DNA of 64,000 bases, taken from assembly GCF_010730575.1 (NCBI RefSeq), contig NZ_AP022614.1:620001-684000 (forward strand), written 5' to 3'. Of the stretch, positions 30,143-39,195 are shown piece after piece; positions within the stretch are counted from its first letter, which is position 1, and each line of letters opens with the position of its first letter. This stretch comes from Mycobacterium parmense (lineage in GTDB: Bacteria; Actinomycetota; Actinomycetes; Mycobacteriales; Mycobacteriaceae). A program made the translations under genes and the position numbers. Under the pieces are notes generated by a model, which had not been told where the DNA came from, searched no databases, and was given only the letters and a program-made list of their open reading frames with translations.

Positions 30143-31615
30143 CTAGGCGTCAGAGCCGGAGTTCTGGTTCCACCACATTCTGGGCTGCTTGCTCGCCCAG
30201 CCACACACGGCCTCCAGCTCGGCGGCCAGCGAGATCAACATGCCCTCGCTGTTGGCCGGGCCCATCAGCTGCACACCGATCGGCAGGCCCTCGGAGGTGA
30301 ACCCCGCGGGCACGTTGATGGACGGCCAGCCCAGCACGTTCCACGGCCAGGTGGCGGGGCACGCGGCGATCATGGCCCGGTCGGTGCCGTAGCTGCCCAA
30401 CCGGTCGAAGGAGCGCGCCAGCGGCGGGGGTTGCGCGGTGGTGGGCGCCAGCACCACGTCGACGATGTCGAAGATCGAGCCCACCCTGCGCTGGGCGGTC
30501 GTTTCGTGGTTGCGGGCGCTGCGCAGGATCGCCTCACCCAGCACGTGACCCAGGCGCAGGTTGGATACCGTCCGGGGATCCAGGACGACCCCGTCGCCCA
30601 GTCGCTGCTCCCAGTCGCGCAGGCCCGCGGTGGACCGGGCCAGGAAGTCCCACGACAACCGGAAGCCGTAATCCGGATTGCCCCGCACCACGTTGTGGCC
30701 CAGCAGTTCGAGTTGGCTGCCGACCGCCCGGGTCGCCGCCAGGATCTCCGGATGCAGCTTGGCGCGAAAGCCGGTGTACGGGAAACGGGTCGACAGCGCG
30801 ATGTTCAGTGGGCCGGGGGCGATGCCGACGTAATCGGAGGCGGTCAGCGGTGGCGGCCGGTGCCGGTCGCCCTCGACATTGCCCGACGCCGCGTCGAGCA
30901 CCAGCGCGGCGTCGGCCACCGTGCGCGCCAGCACCCCGTTGACGGTCAGGCCGTTGAACGATTCGGCCAGCGGCCAGGTGGAGATGCGCCCGCGCTGCGG
31001 CTTGATGCCCACCAGGTGGGTCCACGCGGCGGGGATGCGCACGCTGCCGGCGCCGTCGGAGCCGATGGCCGCGGTGACCAGGCCGGCGGCCACCGCGACC
31101 GCGCTGCCGCCCGACGATCCGCCCGGCGTGTGACGGCGCGACCACGGATTGTGGGTGTGCCCGAAGCCGGGGCCGCTGGTGAACGGCCACTGACCCAGTT
31201 CGCACGTGTTGGTCTTGCCCACGATCACCGCGCCGGCCGCCTTCAGGCGGCGAACCACCTCGGCGTCCTGGGTGGCGGGCGGCACGTGGCCGTCGCAGCC
31301 GAACGCGGTCGGCACCCCCGCGACGTCGACGTCGTCTTTGACCGCGATCGGGATGCCCAGCAACGGGGACGTGTCCCCGGCGGCGCGGCGCCGGTCGGCC
31401 GCGGCCGCGTCGGCCAGCGCCGACTCGGTGAGCACCACCCGGAAGGCATTGAGCGTGGACTGGCTGGTGTTGATCGCGTGCAGCGAACGACGCACCAGTG
31501 TGTCGGACGTCACGGCGCGGCTGGCGAGCTGGTACAGCAGGTCAGTCAGCGTCGGCAGGCGCTGGCTGCCGGACCCGGGAGGGGACCCGAAACCGGACCC
31601 CGAAGCGCCAACCAC
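30143..31615 (-). CDS. amiA2: Amidase signature family enzyme (AmiA2-like)
   Basis: A 490-residue amidase. The Ser-cisSer-Lys triad can be read as Lys in IAVKDDVDV, cis-Ser in GGSSGGSAVAVAAG and the nucleophile Ser in SDGAGSVRIPA. It hydrolyses an amide of unknown identity. The size and the position between era and recO match M. tuberculosis amiA2 (Rv2363, 484 residues). Its first ~15 residues are Gly/Ser/Pro-rich and the true start may be slightly downstream. It runs opposite to its neighbours, with 61 bp to recO. Confidence 0.9.
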   Translation of the reverse strand: MVGASGSGFGSPPGSGSQRLPTLTDLLYQLASRAVTSDTLVRRSLHAINTSQSTLNAFRVVLTESALADAAAADRRRAAGDTSPLLGIPIAVKDDVDVAGVPTAFGCDGHVPPATQDAEVVRRLKAAGAVIVGKTNTCELGQWPFTSGPGFGHTHNPWSRRHTPGGSSGGSAVAVAAGLVTAAIGSDGAGSVRIPAAWTHLVGIKPQRGRISTWPLAESFNGLTVNGVLARTVADAALVLDAASGNVEGDRHRPPPLTASDYVGIAPGPLNIALSTRFPYTGFRAKLHPEILAATRAVGSQLELLGHNVVRGNPDYGFRLSWDFLARSTAGLRDWEQRLGDGVVLDPRTVSNLRLGHVLGEAILRSARNHETTAQRRVGSIFDIVDVVLAPTTAQPPPLARSFDRLGSYGTDRAMIAACPATWPWNVLGWPSINVPAGFTSEGLPIGVQLMGPANSEGMLISLAAELEAVCGWASKQPRMWWNQNSGSDA

Positions 31616-31676
31616 GGGTCAGAAGACTAACGGCGCGGATACCCGCGATGTCGCGGCGGGGTGCGAAACTATCCAG

Positions 31677-32474
31677 ATGCGGCTGTATCGAGACCGGGCA
31701 GTTGTCTTGCGCCAGCACAAGCTCGGCGAAGCCGACAGGATCGTCACCCTGCTGACCCGTGAGCACGGGCTGGTCCGGGCGGTGGCGAAAGGCGTTCGCC
31801 GCACCCGCAGCAAATTCGGGTCGCGGCTCGAGCCGTTTGCCTACATCGACGTTCAACTGCATCCCGGCCGCAATCTCGACATCGTCACCCAGGTGGTCTC
31901 GATCGACGCGTTCGCCGCCGACATCGTCGACGACTACGGCCGGTACACCTGCGGATGCGCGATGCTGGAGACCGCCGAACGCCTCGCCGGAGAGGAGCGG
32001 GCGCCCGCCCCGGCGCTGCACCGGCTCACTGTGAGCGCGCTGCGCGCGGTGGCCGACGGGCAGCGGTCCCGCGACCTCCTGCTGGACGCCTACCTGCTGC
32101 GCGCCATGGGCATCGCCGGATGGGCGCCGGCGTTGAACGAGTGCGCCCGGTGCGCCACACCCGGCCCGCATCGGGCCTTTCACGTCGGCGCCGGGGGCAG
32201 CGTCTGCCCGCACTGCCGGCCGGCCGGTTCGACCACGCCGCCGCCGGGCGTGCTCGATCTGATGACGGCCCTGCACGACGGCGACTGGGAGTTCGCCGAC
32301 GACGCTCCGCAGGCGCACCGCAATTACGCCAGCGGATTGGTGGCCGCGCACCTGCAGTGGCACCTCGAACGGCAGCTCAAGACGTTGCCACTGGTAGAGC
32401 GCACGTATCACGTCGACCGCACCATCGCCGAACGGCGCGCAGCGCTGATCGGGCAGGATGAGGCCTGTGGCTAA
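31677..32474 (+). CDS. recO: DNA repair protein RecO
   Basis: A 265-residue recombination mediator that loads RecA in the RecFOR pathway. It has an N-terminal OB fold ([22 protein letters not shown]) and a helical C-terminal domain with a zinc site (CARCATPG...CPHC). The ATG at 31677 gives the same length as M. tuberculosis RecO; the longer upstream frame overlaps amiA2 and is rejected. It overlaps uppS by 8 nt. Confidence 0.95.
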   Translation: MRLYRDRAVVLRQHKLGEADRIVTLLTREHGLVRAVAKGVRRTRSKFGSRLEPFAYIDVQLHPGRNLDIVTQVVSIDAFAADIVDDYGRYTCGCAMLETAERLAGEERAPAPALHRLTVSALRAVADGQRSRDLLLDAYLLRAMGIAGWAPALNECARCATPGPHRAFHVGAGGSVCPHCRPAGSTTPPPGVLDLMTALHDGDWEFADDAPQAHRNYASGLVAAHLQWHLERQLKTLPLVERTYHVDRTIAERRAALIGQDEACG

Positions 32475-33351
32475 GCCTCGGAGCAAGTCGGCCGGCTTCC
32501 CGCAGTTGCCGCCCGCGCCCGACGACTATCCCGTCTTTCCCGACAAGTCGACCTGGCCCGTCGTCTTTCCGCAGCTACCCCCGTCGCCCGACGGTGGGCC
32601 CTGTCGCCCGCCGCAGCACCCGTCGAAGGCCGCGGCCCCGCGAATTCCGGCCGACCGGTTGCCCGCGCACGTCGCGATCGTGATGGACGGCAACGGCCGC
32701 TGGGCGACCCAGCGGGGGCTGCCCCGCACCGAGGGACACAAGGCGGGCGAGGCGGTGGTGATCGACATCGTCTGCGGTGCAATCGAACTCGGGATCAAAT
32801 GGCTGAGCCTGTACGCCTTCTCCACCGAGAACTGGAAGCGGTCACCCGAGGAGGTGCGCTTCCTGATGGGTTTCAACCGCGACGTGGTGCGCTTGCGCCG
32901 GGAGAACCTGAACACGCTCGGCGTGCGAATCCGCTGGGTGGGTTCGCGGCCGCGCCTGTGGCGCAGCGTCATCAACGAGCTGGCGATCGCGGAGGACATG
33001 ACGCGCGACAACGACGTCGTCACCGTCAACTACTGCGTGAACTATGGCGGCCGCACCGAAATAGCCGAGGCCGCAAGGGACATCGCCCGGCTTGTCCAGG
33101 CGGGCAAGCTCAACCCCGACCGGATCACCGAGGCGACCATCGCCGGGCATCTGCAGCGGCCCGACATCCCGGACGTGGACCTGTTGCTGCGCACGTCGGG
33201 GGAGCAGCGCTCCAGCAATTTCATGCTGTGGCAGGCGGCGTACGCCGAGTACATCTTCCAGGACACTCTGTGGCCCGACTACGACCGCCGCGACCTGTGG
33301 GCGGCCTGCGAGGAATACGCCTCGCGTAGCAGACGATTCGGGAGTGCGTGA
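32467..33351 (+). CDS. uppS: Decaprenyl diphosphate synthase (cis-prenyltransferase, UppS)
   Basis: A 294-residue cis-prenyltransferase making decaprenyl diphosphate, the lipid carrier for peptidoglycan, arabinogalactan and LAM precursors. Motifs: [29 protein letters not shown] and [16 protein letters not shown] proline-rich N-terminal extension of ~70 residues ([12 protein letters not shown]...) is typical of the M. tuberculosis Rv2361c type. I prefer the GTG at 32467 (VAKPRSKS) because homologues begin similarly and GGATGAGG precedes it. An ATG at 32458 is possible. Confidence 0.94.
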   Translation: MAKPRSKSAGFPQLPPAPDDYPVFPDKSTWPVVFPQLPPSPDGGPCRPPQHPSKAAAPRIPADRLPAHVAIVMDGNGRWATQRGLPRTEGHKAGEAVVIDIVCGAIELGIKWLSLYAFSTENWKRSPEEVRFLMGFNRDVVRLRRENLNTLGVRIRWVGSRPRLWRSVINELAIAEDMTRDNDVVTVNYCVNYGGRTEIAEAARDIARLVQAGKLNPDRITEATIAGHLQRPDIPDVDLLLRTSGEQRSSNFMLWQAAYAEYIFQDTLWPDYDRRDLWAACEEYASRSRRFGSA

Positions 33352-33779
33352 TGCCGTCGCTGCAGGAGCGTTTGCCGTCGATACTGCGTGAGGTGCTCGC
33401 GGTCGAGGAGGAGCCCGACGGCGCCGTCACGGTGCGTCACGACGCCACGTTCGCCTCGTTGCGCGTGGTGAACATCGCCGAGAACCTCGATCTGGTGTCG
33501 CTCACGCAGGTCGTGGCCTGGGACCTGCCGCTGACCAAGAAGGTCGGCGACCTGGTGGCCAAGCAGGCGCGCGAGCTCAACTTCGGCAGCCTGACGCTGC
33601 TGGAGAAGGTGAGCGAGAAAGCGGCCCAGCGCAATTCGGGCAGAAACGCCGCCAAGACCGCCGACGTGATGCTGCGCTACAACTTTCCCGGCGCCGGCCT
33701 GACCGACGATGCCCTGCGCACCCTGATCCTGCTGGTGCTGGACAGCGGCGCGCAGATCCGCCGCCTGCTGATCGGCTGA
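33348..33779 (+). CDS. Conserved hypothetical protein, Rv2360c family
   Basis: A 142-143-residue soluble protein ([20 protein letters not shown]...) found next to uppS in mycobacteria. GTG 33348 and ATG 33351 are both possible starts, the first overlapping the uppS stop as GTGA. It has a mixed alpha/beta look with [15 protein letters not shown] and [16 protein letters not shown] segments, possibly a YbjN-like fold, but this is a weak impression. No catalytic motif is evident. Translational coupling suggests co-expression with uppS. Confidence 0.85.
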   Translation: MMPSLQERLPSILREVLAVEEEPDGAVTVRHDATFASLRVVNIAENLDLVSLTQVVAWDLPLTKKVGDLVAKQARELNFGSLTLLEKVSEKAAQRNSGRNAAKTADVMLRYNFPGAGLTDDALRTLILLVLDSGAQIRRLLIG

Positions 33780-33819
33780 GTTACCGGCGAGCGGCCCGCC
33801 GCGCACTCGCGAATCCGCG

Positions 33820-34212
33820 TCAGGGCCCGCAGTCCGAGCAGGTGCCGAAGATCTCGATCGTGTGGCTGACGTCGGAGAAACCGTGCTTGGCGGCGATCTC
33901 GGCGGCCCACTCCTCGACCTCGTGGTCGCCCACCTCGACGGTGCAACCGCAGTGCCGGCACACCAGGTGGTGGTGATGTTGCTCGGAGCACCGGCGGTAC
34001 ACCGACTCGCCCGTGTCGGTGCGCAGCGTGTCGACCATGCCGGCCGCCGCCATCGACTGCAGGGTCCGGTAGACGGTGGTCAGCCCGATGTTCTCGCCGC
34101 GGCGGCGCAGCTCGTCGTGCAGTTCCTGCGCGGAGCGGAAGTCGTCGAGCGTCTCCATCAGCGTGGCGATGGCCGCCCGCTGGCGGGTCGAGCGCACGCT
34201 GGCGCCGGTCAC
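33820..34212 (-). CDS. zur: Zinc uptake regulator Zur (FurB)
   Basis: A 130-residue Fur-family repressor. It has an N-terminal winged helix (RSTRQRAAIATLMETL, GLTTVYRTLQSM) and a dimer domain with the metal-ligand cluster HHHHLVCRHCGC and a C-terminal CSDC structural zinc pair. With zinc bound it represses zinc uptake, zinc-free ribosomal paralogues and ESX-3 genes in M. tuberculosis. It overlaps smtB as GTGA, forming the conserved smtB-zur operon. Confidence 0.95.
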   Translation of the reverse strand: MTGASVRSTRQRAAIATLMETLDDFRSAQELHDELRRRGENIGLTTVYRTLQSMAAAGMVDTLRTDTGESVYRRCSEQHHHHLVCRHCGCTVEVGDHEVEEWAAEIAAKHGFSDVSHTIEIFGTCSDCGP

Positions 34213-34631
34213 GGGGTGTCCTCGCCGGCGTGGGCGACGGCGTCGACGACGATGTGCGCAAGGTGGTGGTCGGCCAACCTGTACAACACCTCGCGCCCGG
34301 ACCGTTCGCCGGTGACGACGCCGGCCGCCTTCAGGATCTTCAGGTGCTGACTGACCAGTGGCTGCGGCACCCCGAGCGCGTCGACGAGTTCATGCACGCA
34401 GCGCTGCGATTCGCGCAACTGCAGCACTAGGGCGATCCGCACCGGCGCGGCCAGCGCCCGCAGCAGTTCGCCGGCCGCCTCGAGGATGTCCCGCGGCGGC
34501 GGCACAGGGTAGTCCGCGGCCGGTGCCGCGGACCCGGCGCGGGTGTGCTCGTGGGCCATGCCCAGGTCCGAGCTGACGTCGCCGTCGGCGGGGGAGGACG
34601 CGGAGGGGGACGTCGAGGGGGAAACCGCCAT
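34209..34631 (-). CDS. smtB: ArsR/SmtB-family zinc-responsive repressor
   Basis: A 140-residue ArsR-family repressor (M. tuberculosis Rv2358). The helix-turn-helix is VPQPLVSQHLKILKAAG and the wing is SGREVLYRL. The sensor site in the last helix is DHHLAHIVVDAVAHAGE, which supplies Asp and His ligands. The N-terminal ~40 residues are low-complexity Ser/Pro/Asp with a His pair. In M. tuberculosis it controls the smtB-zur operon and is released by zinc. The ATG at 34631 has no obvious ribosome site, so the start is less certain. Confidence 0.92.
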   Translation of the reverse strand: MAVSPSTSPSASSPADGDVSSDLGMAHEHTRAGSAAPAADYPVPPPRDILEAAGELLRALAAPVRIALVLQLRESQRCVHELVDALGVPQPLVSQHLKILKAAGVVTGERSGREVLYRLADHHLAHIVVDAVAHAGEDTP

Positions 34632-34665
34632 GGGAGAAAGTCATCACCTCGAGGAGAGCCGGGTA

Positions 34666-34702
34666 GTGACATCCACTGTCACATGCACGATGACGCATGT
34701 CA
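34666..34702. promoter_or_regulatory. Candidate SmtB operator between smtB and glyS
   Basis: Two adjoining dyads overlap by two bases: GTGACA-TCCAC-TGTCAC (34666-34682) and ACATGC-N8-GCATGT (34681-34700). TGACAT and ATGTCA also pair across the whole block. Placement just upstream of smtB fits autoregulation by SmtB, though the site also lies upstream of glyS. Binding is inferred from geometry alone. Confidence 0.45.
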
Positions 34703-34792
34703 AAGACCGGGGTGGTCGTCGTTACGATGTCTAGTGCTTCGCGCACACAGCCGTCGAGCGTCGTGTGTGTTGGTCCCCGATCCGGAAAGTGA

Positions 34793-36184
34793 GTGCACCC
34801 GCCTGTGGCGTCCGTCATCGATACCGTAGTCAACCTGGCCAAACGGCGCGGCTTCGTATTCCCCTCGGGCGAGATCTACGGCGGAACCCGCTCGGCCTGG
34901 GACTACGGGCCGCTGGGCGTGGAACTCAAGGAGAACATCAAGCGGCAGTGGTGGCGCTCGGTGGTCACCGGCCGCGACGACGTGGTGGGGCTCGACTCCT
35001 CGATCATCCTGCCCCGGCAGGTGTGGGTGGCGTCCGGCCACGTCGAGGTCTTCCACGACCCGCTGGTCGAGTCGCTGATCACGCACAAGCGTTATCGCGC
35101 CGACCACCTCATCGAGGCCTACGAGGCCAAGCACGGACACCCGCCGCCCAACGGTCTGGCCGACATCCGGGACCCCGAGACGGGCGAGCCTGGGCAGTGG
35201 ACCGAGCCGCGCGAATTCAACATGATGCTCAAGACCTACCTCGGGCCGATCGAGACCGAGGAGGGACTGCACTATCTGCGTCCCGAGACCGCGCAGGGCA
35301 TCTTCGTCAACTTTGCCAACGTGATGACGACGGCGCGCAGAAAACCGCCGTTCGGCATCGGGCAGATCGGGAAGAGCTTCCGCAACGAAATCACGCCCGG
35401 CAACTTCATTTTCCGGACGCGAGAATTCGAGCAAATGGAAATGGAGTTCTTCGTCGAGCCGTCGACAGCGAAGGAATGGCACCAGTACTGGATCGACACG
35501 CGGCTGCAGTGGTACGTCGAGCTGGGGATCGACCCGGAGAATCTGCGCCTCTACGAACACCCCGCCGACAAGCTGTCGCACTACTCCGACCGCACCGTCG
35601 ACATCGAGTACAAGTTCGGCTTCGCCGGGAACCCCTGGGGCGAGCTGGAGGGCGTGGCCAACCGCACCGACTTCGACTTGTCCACGCACGCCAAGCATTC
35701 CGGGGTCGACCTGTCGTTCTACGACCAGGCCACCGACACGCGGTACACGCCATACGTCATCGAACCGGCCGCCGGCCTGACGCGGTCGTTCATGGCGTTT
35801 TTGATCGATGCCTACACCGAGGACGAGGCCCCGAATGCCAAGGGCGGCATGGACAAACGCACGGTGCTGCGGCTGGACCCCCGGCTGGCGCCCGTCAAGG
35901 CCGCGGTGTTGCCGCTGTCCCGGCACGCCGACCTGAGCCCGAAGGCGCGTGACCTGGCCGCCGAGTTGCGCAGATGCTGGAACATCGATTTCGACGACGC
36001 GGGAGCCATCGGCCGCCGCTACCGGCGCCAAGACGAGGTCGGTACGCCCTTCTGCGTGACGGTGGACTTCGACTCTCTCGAGGACGGCTCCGTCACCGTG
36101 CGAGAGCGCGACAAGATGACGCAGGAGCGGATCGCGATGGACGCGGTCTGCGACTATCTGGCGACGCGGCTCAAGGGCTGTTGA
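34793..36184 (+). CDS. glyS: Glycine--tRNA ligase
   Basis: A 463-residue class II, homodimeric-type glycyl-tRNA synthetase. Motif 2 is recognisable in [20 protein letters not shown], motif 3 in [13 protein letters not shown], and a C-terminal anticodon-binding domain is present. The sequence and length agree closely with M. tuberculosis GlyS. It starts with GTG 34793. The anticodon-binding part contains the conserved [11 protein letters not shown]. Confidence 0.97.
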   Translation: MHPPVASVIDTVVNLAKRRGFVFPSGEIYGGTRSAWDYGPLGVELKENIKRQWWRSVVTGRDDVVGLDSSIILPRQVWVASGHVEVFHDPLVESLITHKRYRADHLIEAYEAKHGHPPPNGLADIRDPETGEPGQWTEPREFNMMLKTYLGPIETEEGLHYLRPETAQGIFVNFANVMTTARRKPPFGIGQIGKSFRNEITPGNFIFRTREFEQMEMEFFVEPSTAKEWHQYWIDTRLQWYVELGIDPENLRLYEHPADKLSHYSDRTVDIEYKFGFAGNPWGELEGVANRTDFDLSTHAKHSGVDLSFYDQATDTRYTPYVIEPAAGLTRSFMAFLIDAYTEDEAPNAKGGMDKRTVLRLDPRLAPVKAAVLPLSRHADLSPKARDLAAELRRCWNIDFDDAGAIGRRYRRQDEVGTPFCVTVDFDSLEDGSVTVRERDKMTQERIAMDAVCDYLATRLKGC

Positions 36185-36501
36185 CCACCTCGGCCGGCAA
36201 ACGCGTTCGCCGCGCACGAGTCGGGCATAAGTCGGCCACGCGGCCGGTGCCACACCGCGGTACCGGCATCGTTGCCGTATGCGCGGGTTCTTCAGCCACC
36301 TGTCCCGTGGTTTCACCCACGCCGCTGCGCGCGGCGCTGGGCGATCGGATCGCAGGGAAACATTTGGCCAAAGCAGGGATTTTTGGGGCGGCGGTGCCTT
36401 AAGCTCAAGCGGTCGCGGTGGGCGGAGTCGCTGTCCCCGCGAGTCGTTGTCGGGTTGTGGTTGACGGAGCCGTACGAGCGGCTGGACGTGTTGGGGTTGC
36501 G
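36185..36501. other. 317-bp intergenic region, glyS to PPE
   Basis: I see no credible coding sequence. A short GCCGGT/ACCGGC dyad lies near 36243-36270 and may act as the glyS terminator. The rest is presumed PPE leader and promoter, without a clear -10 element. Confidence 0.5.
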
Positions 36502-37737
36502 ATGACTGTTCCAGGCTTCTTTTTCTTTCCGCCGGAGATCAACTCGGCGCTGATTTTCGGGGGTGCGGGGTCGGGACCGCTGTTCGCGGCGGCGTCGGCA
36601 TGGGACGGGCTGGCCGCGGATCTGTCGGGCGCCGCCTCGTCGTTCAACTCGGTGATCACCGGACTGACCAGTGGTGCGTGGTCCGGCCCGGCGTCGATGT
36701 CGATGGCGGCCGCGGCCGCGCCGTACGTCGGGTGGTTGGGCGCGGCGGCAGGACAGGCCGAAGCGGCGGCGAGTCAGGCCCGGGCGGCGGCCACCGCGTT
36801 CGAGTCGGCGCTGGCGGGCACGGTGCCCACGCCGGCGGTGATCGCCAACCGGACCCAGTTGATGACGCTGATCGCGACGAACATCCTCGGCCAGAACACG
36901 CCCGCGATCTTCATGACCGAGTTCGAGTACATGGAGATGTGGGCCCAGGACATCGCCGCGATGGTCGGCTACCACGCGGGCGCGATGTCGGTGGCGGCGA
37001 CGCTGCCGGCATTCAGCCTGCCGCCGGTGAGCCTTGCGGGCCTCGGCAGCCTGCTGTCGGCGCCGCTGGCGGGGCTGGCGTCGCAGGCCGCCGGCGTGGC
37101 GTCCTCGGCCGGGTCCGCGCTGGCCGCTCCGATGGCGGCGGTCAGCGGTGCGATCGCCGCCCCGATAGGTGTCGTGCAGGGGGCGGTGGCCGGTGCGATG
37201 GCTCCGGTCGCGGGCCTGGCCAACGCCGTGCCGCTGTCGTCGCTGTCGTCGGTGGCCCAGATCGGGATGTACCCGGCGAGCATGATGATGTCGCCGATCA
37301 TGATGGCGGCCCAGGCCGGCATGCACGGCACCCCCGCGCTGGCGGACGCCACCTCGGCTGCCGCCGCCGGCCCGAAGTTCGTCGACAACGTCGTGCCGAA
37401 GGTCGGTGGCCTCGGCGGCGGGGTCGGCGGCCTGGGCAACGCCGCGGCGGGCCTGGGCAAGGCCCGGCTGGTGGGGGCGATGTCGGTGCCGCCCACCTGG
37501 CAGGGCTCCGCGCCGACCCGCATGGTCAGCGCCGCGATGGCCGGCATGGAAGGCATGCCCGGAACCGCGGCCGCGGCCGCGCCCACCGGCGGCATGCCGA
37601 TGATGCCGATGCCCATGGGTGGTATGGGTGCGGCCGCCGGCGGCATGCCCGGCGGCATGCTCGGTCGTGGTGGCGCAAGCCCCAACCACGTCGTGCAGTC
37701 GCGCCCCGCCGTGATCCCGCGCACCGGCATCGGATAA
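36502..37737 (+). CDS. PPE family protein, PPE-SVP subfamily
   Basis: A 411-residue PPE protein. The N-terminal PPE domain starts [20 protein letters not shown] and contains the conserved WDGLAADL and SGAWSGPAS (WxG-type turn). The C-terminal part is Ala/Gly/Met-rich and carries GAMSVPPTW, the GxxSVPxxW signature of the SVP subfamily. Such proteins pair with PE partners or Esx proteins and are exported by type VII (ESX-5) systems. No PE gene is adjacent. The position after glyS matches M. tuberculosis PPE40, but orthology is unproven. The ATG at 36502 is chosen because the PPE fold starts there. Confidence 0.92.
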   Translation: MTVPGFFFFPPEINSALIFGGAGSGPLFAAASAWDGLAADLSGAASSFNSVITGLTSGAWSGPASMSMAAAAAPYVGWLGAAAGQAEAAASQARAAATAFESALAGTVPTPAVIANRTQLMTLIATNILGQNTPAIFMTEFEYMEMWAQDIAAMVGYHAGAMSVAATLPAFSLPPVSLAGLGSLLSAPLAGLASQAAGVASSAGSALAAPMAAVSGAIAAPIGVVQGAVAGAMAPVAGLANAVPLSSLSSVAQIGMYPASMMMSPIMMAAQAGMHGTPALADATSAAAAGPKFVDNVVPKVGGLGGGVGGLGNAAAGLGKARLVGAMSVPPTWQGSAPTRMVSAAMAGMEGMPGTAAAAAPTGGMPMMPMPMGGMGAAAGGMPGGMLGRGGASPNHVVQSRPAVIPRTGIG

Positions 37738-37764
37738 ACCCCCCGACCGGGAGACTCTGCCGAA

Positions 37765-37796
37765 CTGCCACGCGCCCCGCAGGAGGCGCGTGGCAG
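37765..37796 (+). terminator. Strong hairpin downstream of the PPE gene
   Basis: CTGCCACGCGCC (37765-37776) and GGCGCGTGGCAG (37785-37796) form a perfect 12-bp GC-rich stem with an 8-nt loop, 28 bp after the PPE stop codon. No U-tract follows. Confidence 0.65.
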
Positions 37797-38000
37797 TCGC
37801 ATGACTGGAGCTCGTCGCGGCTCTGCGCGAAGCGTCACGCCTTCCCGGCGCCGGCGGGCCCGGGCCTTCACTCGGCGGAACTGAAATCGGTAATTTCCCG
37901 AACATTGTCGCCGAGATTGCCTTACGATTCGGAGTGCTCGGTGGTTTTTCCATTCGCTGCCGAGCCCGAGTGTTACAGATCGGCTGTGGAAGGGGGCAAC

Positions 38001-38327
38001 GTGCTTCTACCGCTTGGTTCGCCGTTGCCGGACGATTCGGTGGCGGCAGTTCGGGGCGAGTCGGGAATGCTCGGTGGCTTAACGGTTCCGCTCAGCTGGG
38101 GCGTAGCCGTGCCGCCGGATGACTATAACCATTGGGCACCGGAGCCTGGGGAGGATGCCGGTGCCGCTGACCAAGCTGTCCCTGGCCTGATCACCACGGA
38201 AGCTGCAGACTCCGTGGATGACCTTGGCCAGTGGAACGAATGGGGCGGGTGGGAAGGCGAAGCCGAACCCCGCTTCGACATTCCGCGGACGAACAAAGTG
38301 GTACCGCATTCTCCGGCGGCCGGTTAG
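38001..38327 (+). CDS. Small protein with an SVP-like motif, function unknown
   Basis: A 108-residue acidic protein starting at GTG 38001 behind GGAAGGGGG. It has a short N-terminal region (VLLPLGSPLPDDSVAAVRG), then GGLTVPLSW, which fits the GxxSVPxxW motif of PPE-SVP tails with Thr for Ser, followed by an Asp/Glu/Trp-rich tail. No signal peptide or membrane segment is seen. It lies between a PPE-SVP gene and an esx pair, so a type VII secretion link is plausible. It may be a free-standing PPE-tail remnant. The upstream part of the open frame is a PPE shadow. Confidence 0.6.
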   Translation: MLLPLGSPLPDDSVAAVRGESGMLGGLTVPLSWGVAVPPDDYNHWAPEPGEDAGAADQAVPGLITTEAADSVDDLGQWNEWGGWEGEAEPRFDIPRTNKVVPHSPAAG

Positions 38328-38391
38328 GCAAGGGGGAGGCTGTCGGTGTTCCACGCGTGAGCGGCGGCTTCGGTAGCTCCGCAGCCGGCAC

Positions 38392-38410
38392 TCACAGAGT
38401 CAATCTGTGA
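38392..38410. promoter_or_regulatory. Palindrome upstream of the esx pair
   Basis: TCACAGA-GTCAA-TCTGTGA is a perfect 7-bp inverted repeat with a 5-bp spacer, 38 bp before the first esx ATG. It is a candidate operator; the regulator is unknown. Confidence 0.45.
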
Positions 38411-38447
38411 CAAATCCAGGTAAACATCCCAGAAGGAGATAGCCAAA

Positions 38448-38744
38448 ATGGCAACACGCTTTATGACTGACCCGCACGAGATGCGGGCGATGGCGGGGCG
38501 TTTCGAGACCCACGCGCAGACCGTCGAGGACGAGGCCCGCAAGATGTGGGCGTCGTCGATGAACATCGCCGGTGCCGGCTGGAGCGGCCAGGCTCAGGCG
38601 ACGTCGTATGACACCATGGGCCAGGTCAACCAGGCCTTCCGCAACATCGTGAACATGCTGCACGGCGTGCGTGACGGGTTGATCCGCGACGCCAGCAACT
38701 ACGAGCAGCAAGAGCAGGCTTCTCAGCAGATCCTCGGCAGCTAG
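38448..38744 (+). CDS. WXG100 protein, EsxJ/K/P/W-like
   Basis: A 98-residue helical-hairpin protein of the QILSS subfamily. The WxG turn is AGWSGQAQ, and the C-terminal general type VII secretion motif YxxxE is YEQQE, ahead of the QQILGS end. It forms a dimer with the next gene's product and is exported by ESX-5 in relatives. An AGAAGGAG site precedes the ATG. Length and sequence match M. tuberculosis EsxP (Rv2347c), which occupies the same genomic neighbourhood. Confidence 0.94.
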   Translation: MATRFMTDPHEMRAMAGRFETHAQTVEDEARKMWASSMNIAGAGWSGQAQATSYDTMGQVNQAFRNIVNMLHGVRDGLIRDASNYEQQEQASQQILGS

Positions 38745-38779
38745 TCGCCGGTCCCTCGAAACTTTTAAGGAGAAATGTC

Positions 38780-39064
38780 ATGACCATCAATTACTCGTTC
38801 GGCGATGTGGACGCCCACGGCGCCACGATTCGCGCGCAGGCGGCTTCGCTGGAGGCCGAGCACCAGTCCATCGTTCGCGATGTGCTGGCCGCCGGTGACT
38901 TCTGGGGTGGCGCCGGTTCGGTGGCCTGCCAGGAGTTCATCACTCAGCTGGGCCGCAACTTCCAGGTGATCTACGAGCAGGCCAACTCGCACGGCCAGAA
39001 GGTTCAGACCGCCGGCAGCAACATGTCGAGCACCGACTCGGCCGTCGGCTCCAGCTGGGCCTGA
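38780..39064 (+). CDS. WXG100 protein, EsxI/L/N/O/V-like (Mtb9.9 family)
   Basis: A 94-residue partner Esx protein. It begins MTINYSFGDVDAHGA, has the WxG-equivalent turn GDFWGGAGS, and ends VGSSWA. This is the Mtb9.9 immunodominant antigen family, corresponding to EsxO (Rv2346c). It lies 35 bp after its partner with a TTAAGGAG-type site, so the two are co-expressed and secreted as a heterodimer. Confidence 0.94.
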   Translation: MTINYSFGDVDAHGATIRAQAASLEAEHQSIVRDVLAAGDFWGGAGSVACQEFITQLGRNFQVIYEQANSHGQKVQTAGSNMSSTDSAVGSSWA

Positions 39065-39131
39065 TCGGCGAGCGGTTCGGGGCGCCGCGCCGGGATCCGG
39101 CGTACCGGCCCTGACCGTTGGTACTGCAACG

Positions 39132-39162
39132 CCACCCCCGGGCATTCGATGCCCGGGGGTGG
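39132..39162. terminator. Bidirectional terminator hairpin
   Basis: CCACCCCCGGGCAT (39132-39145) and ATGCCCGGGGGTGG (39149-39162) make a perfect 14-bp stem with a 3-nt TCG loop. GCAA/TTGC can extend it past a 2-nt bulge. It lies between the convergent esx pair and the TPM-domain gene. It is the strongest terminator-like structure in the window. Confidence 0.8.
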
Positions 39163-39195
39163 TTGCGTGTCTGGAGCAAGTCGAGAAAAACAGCG

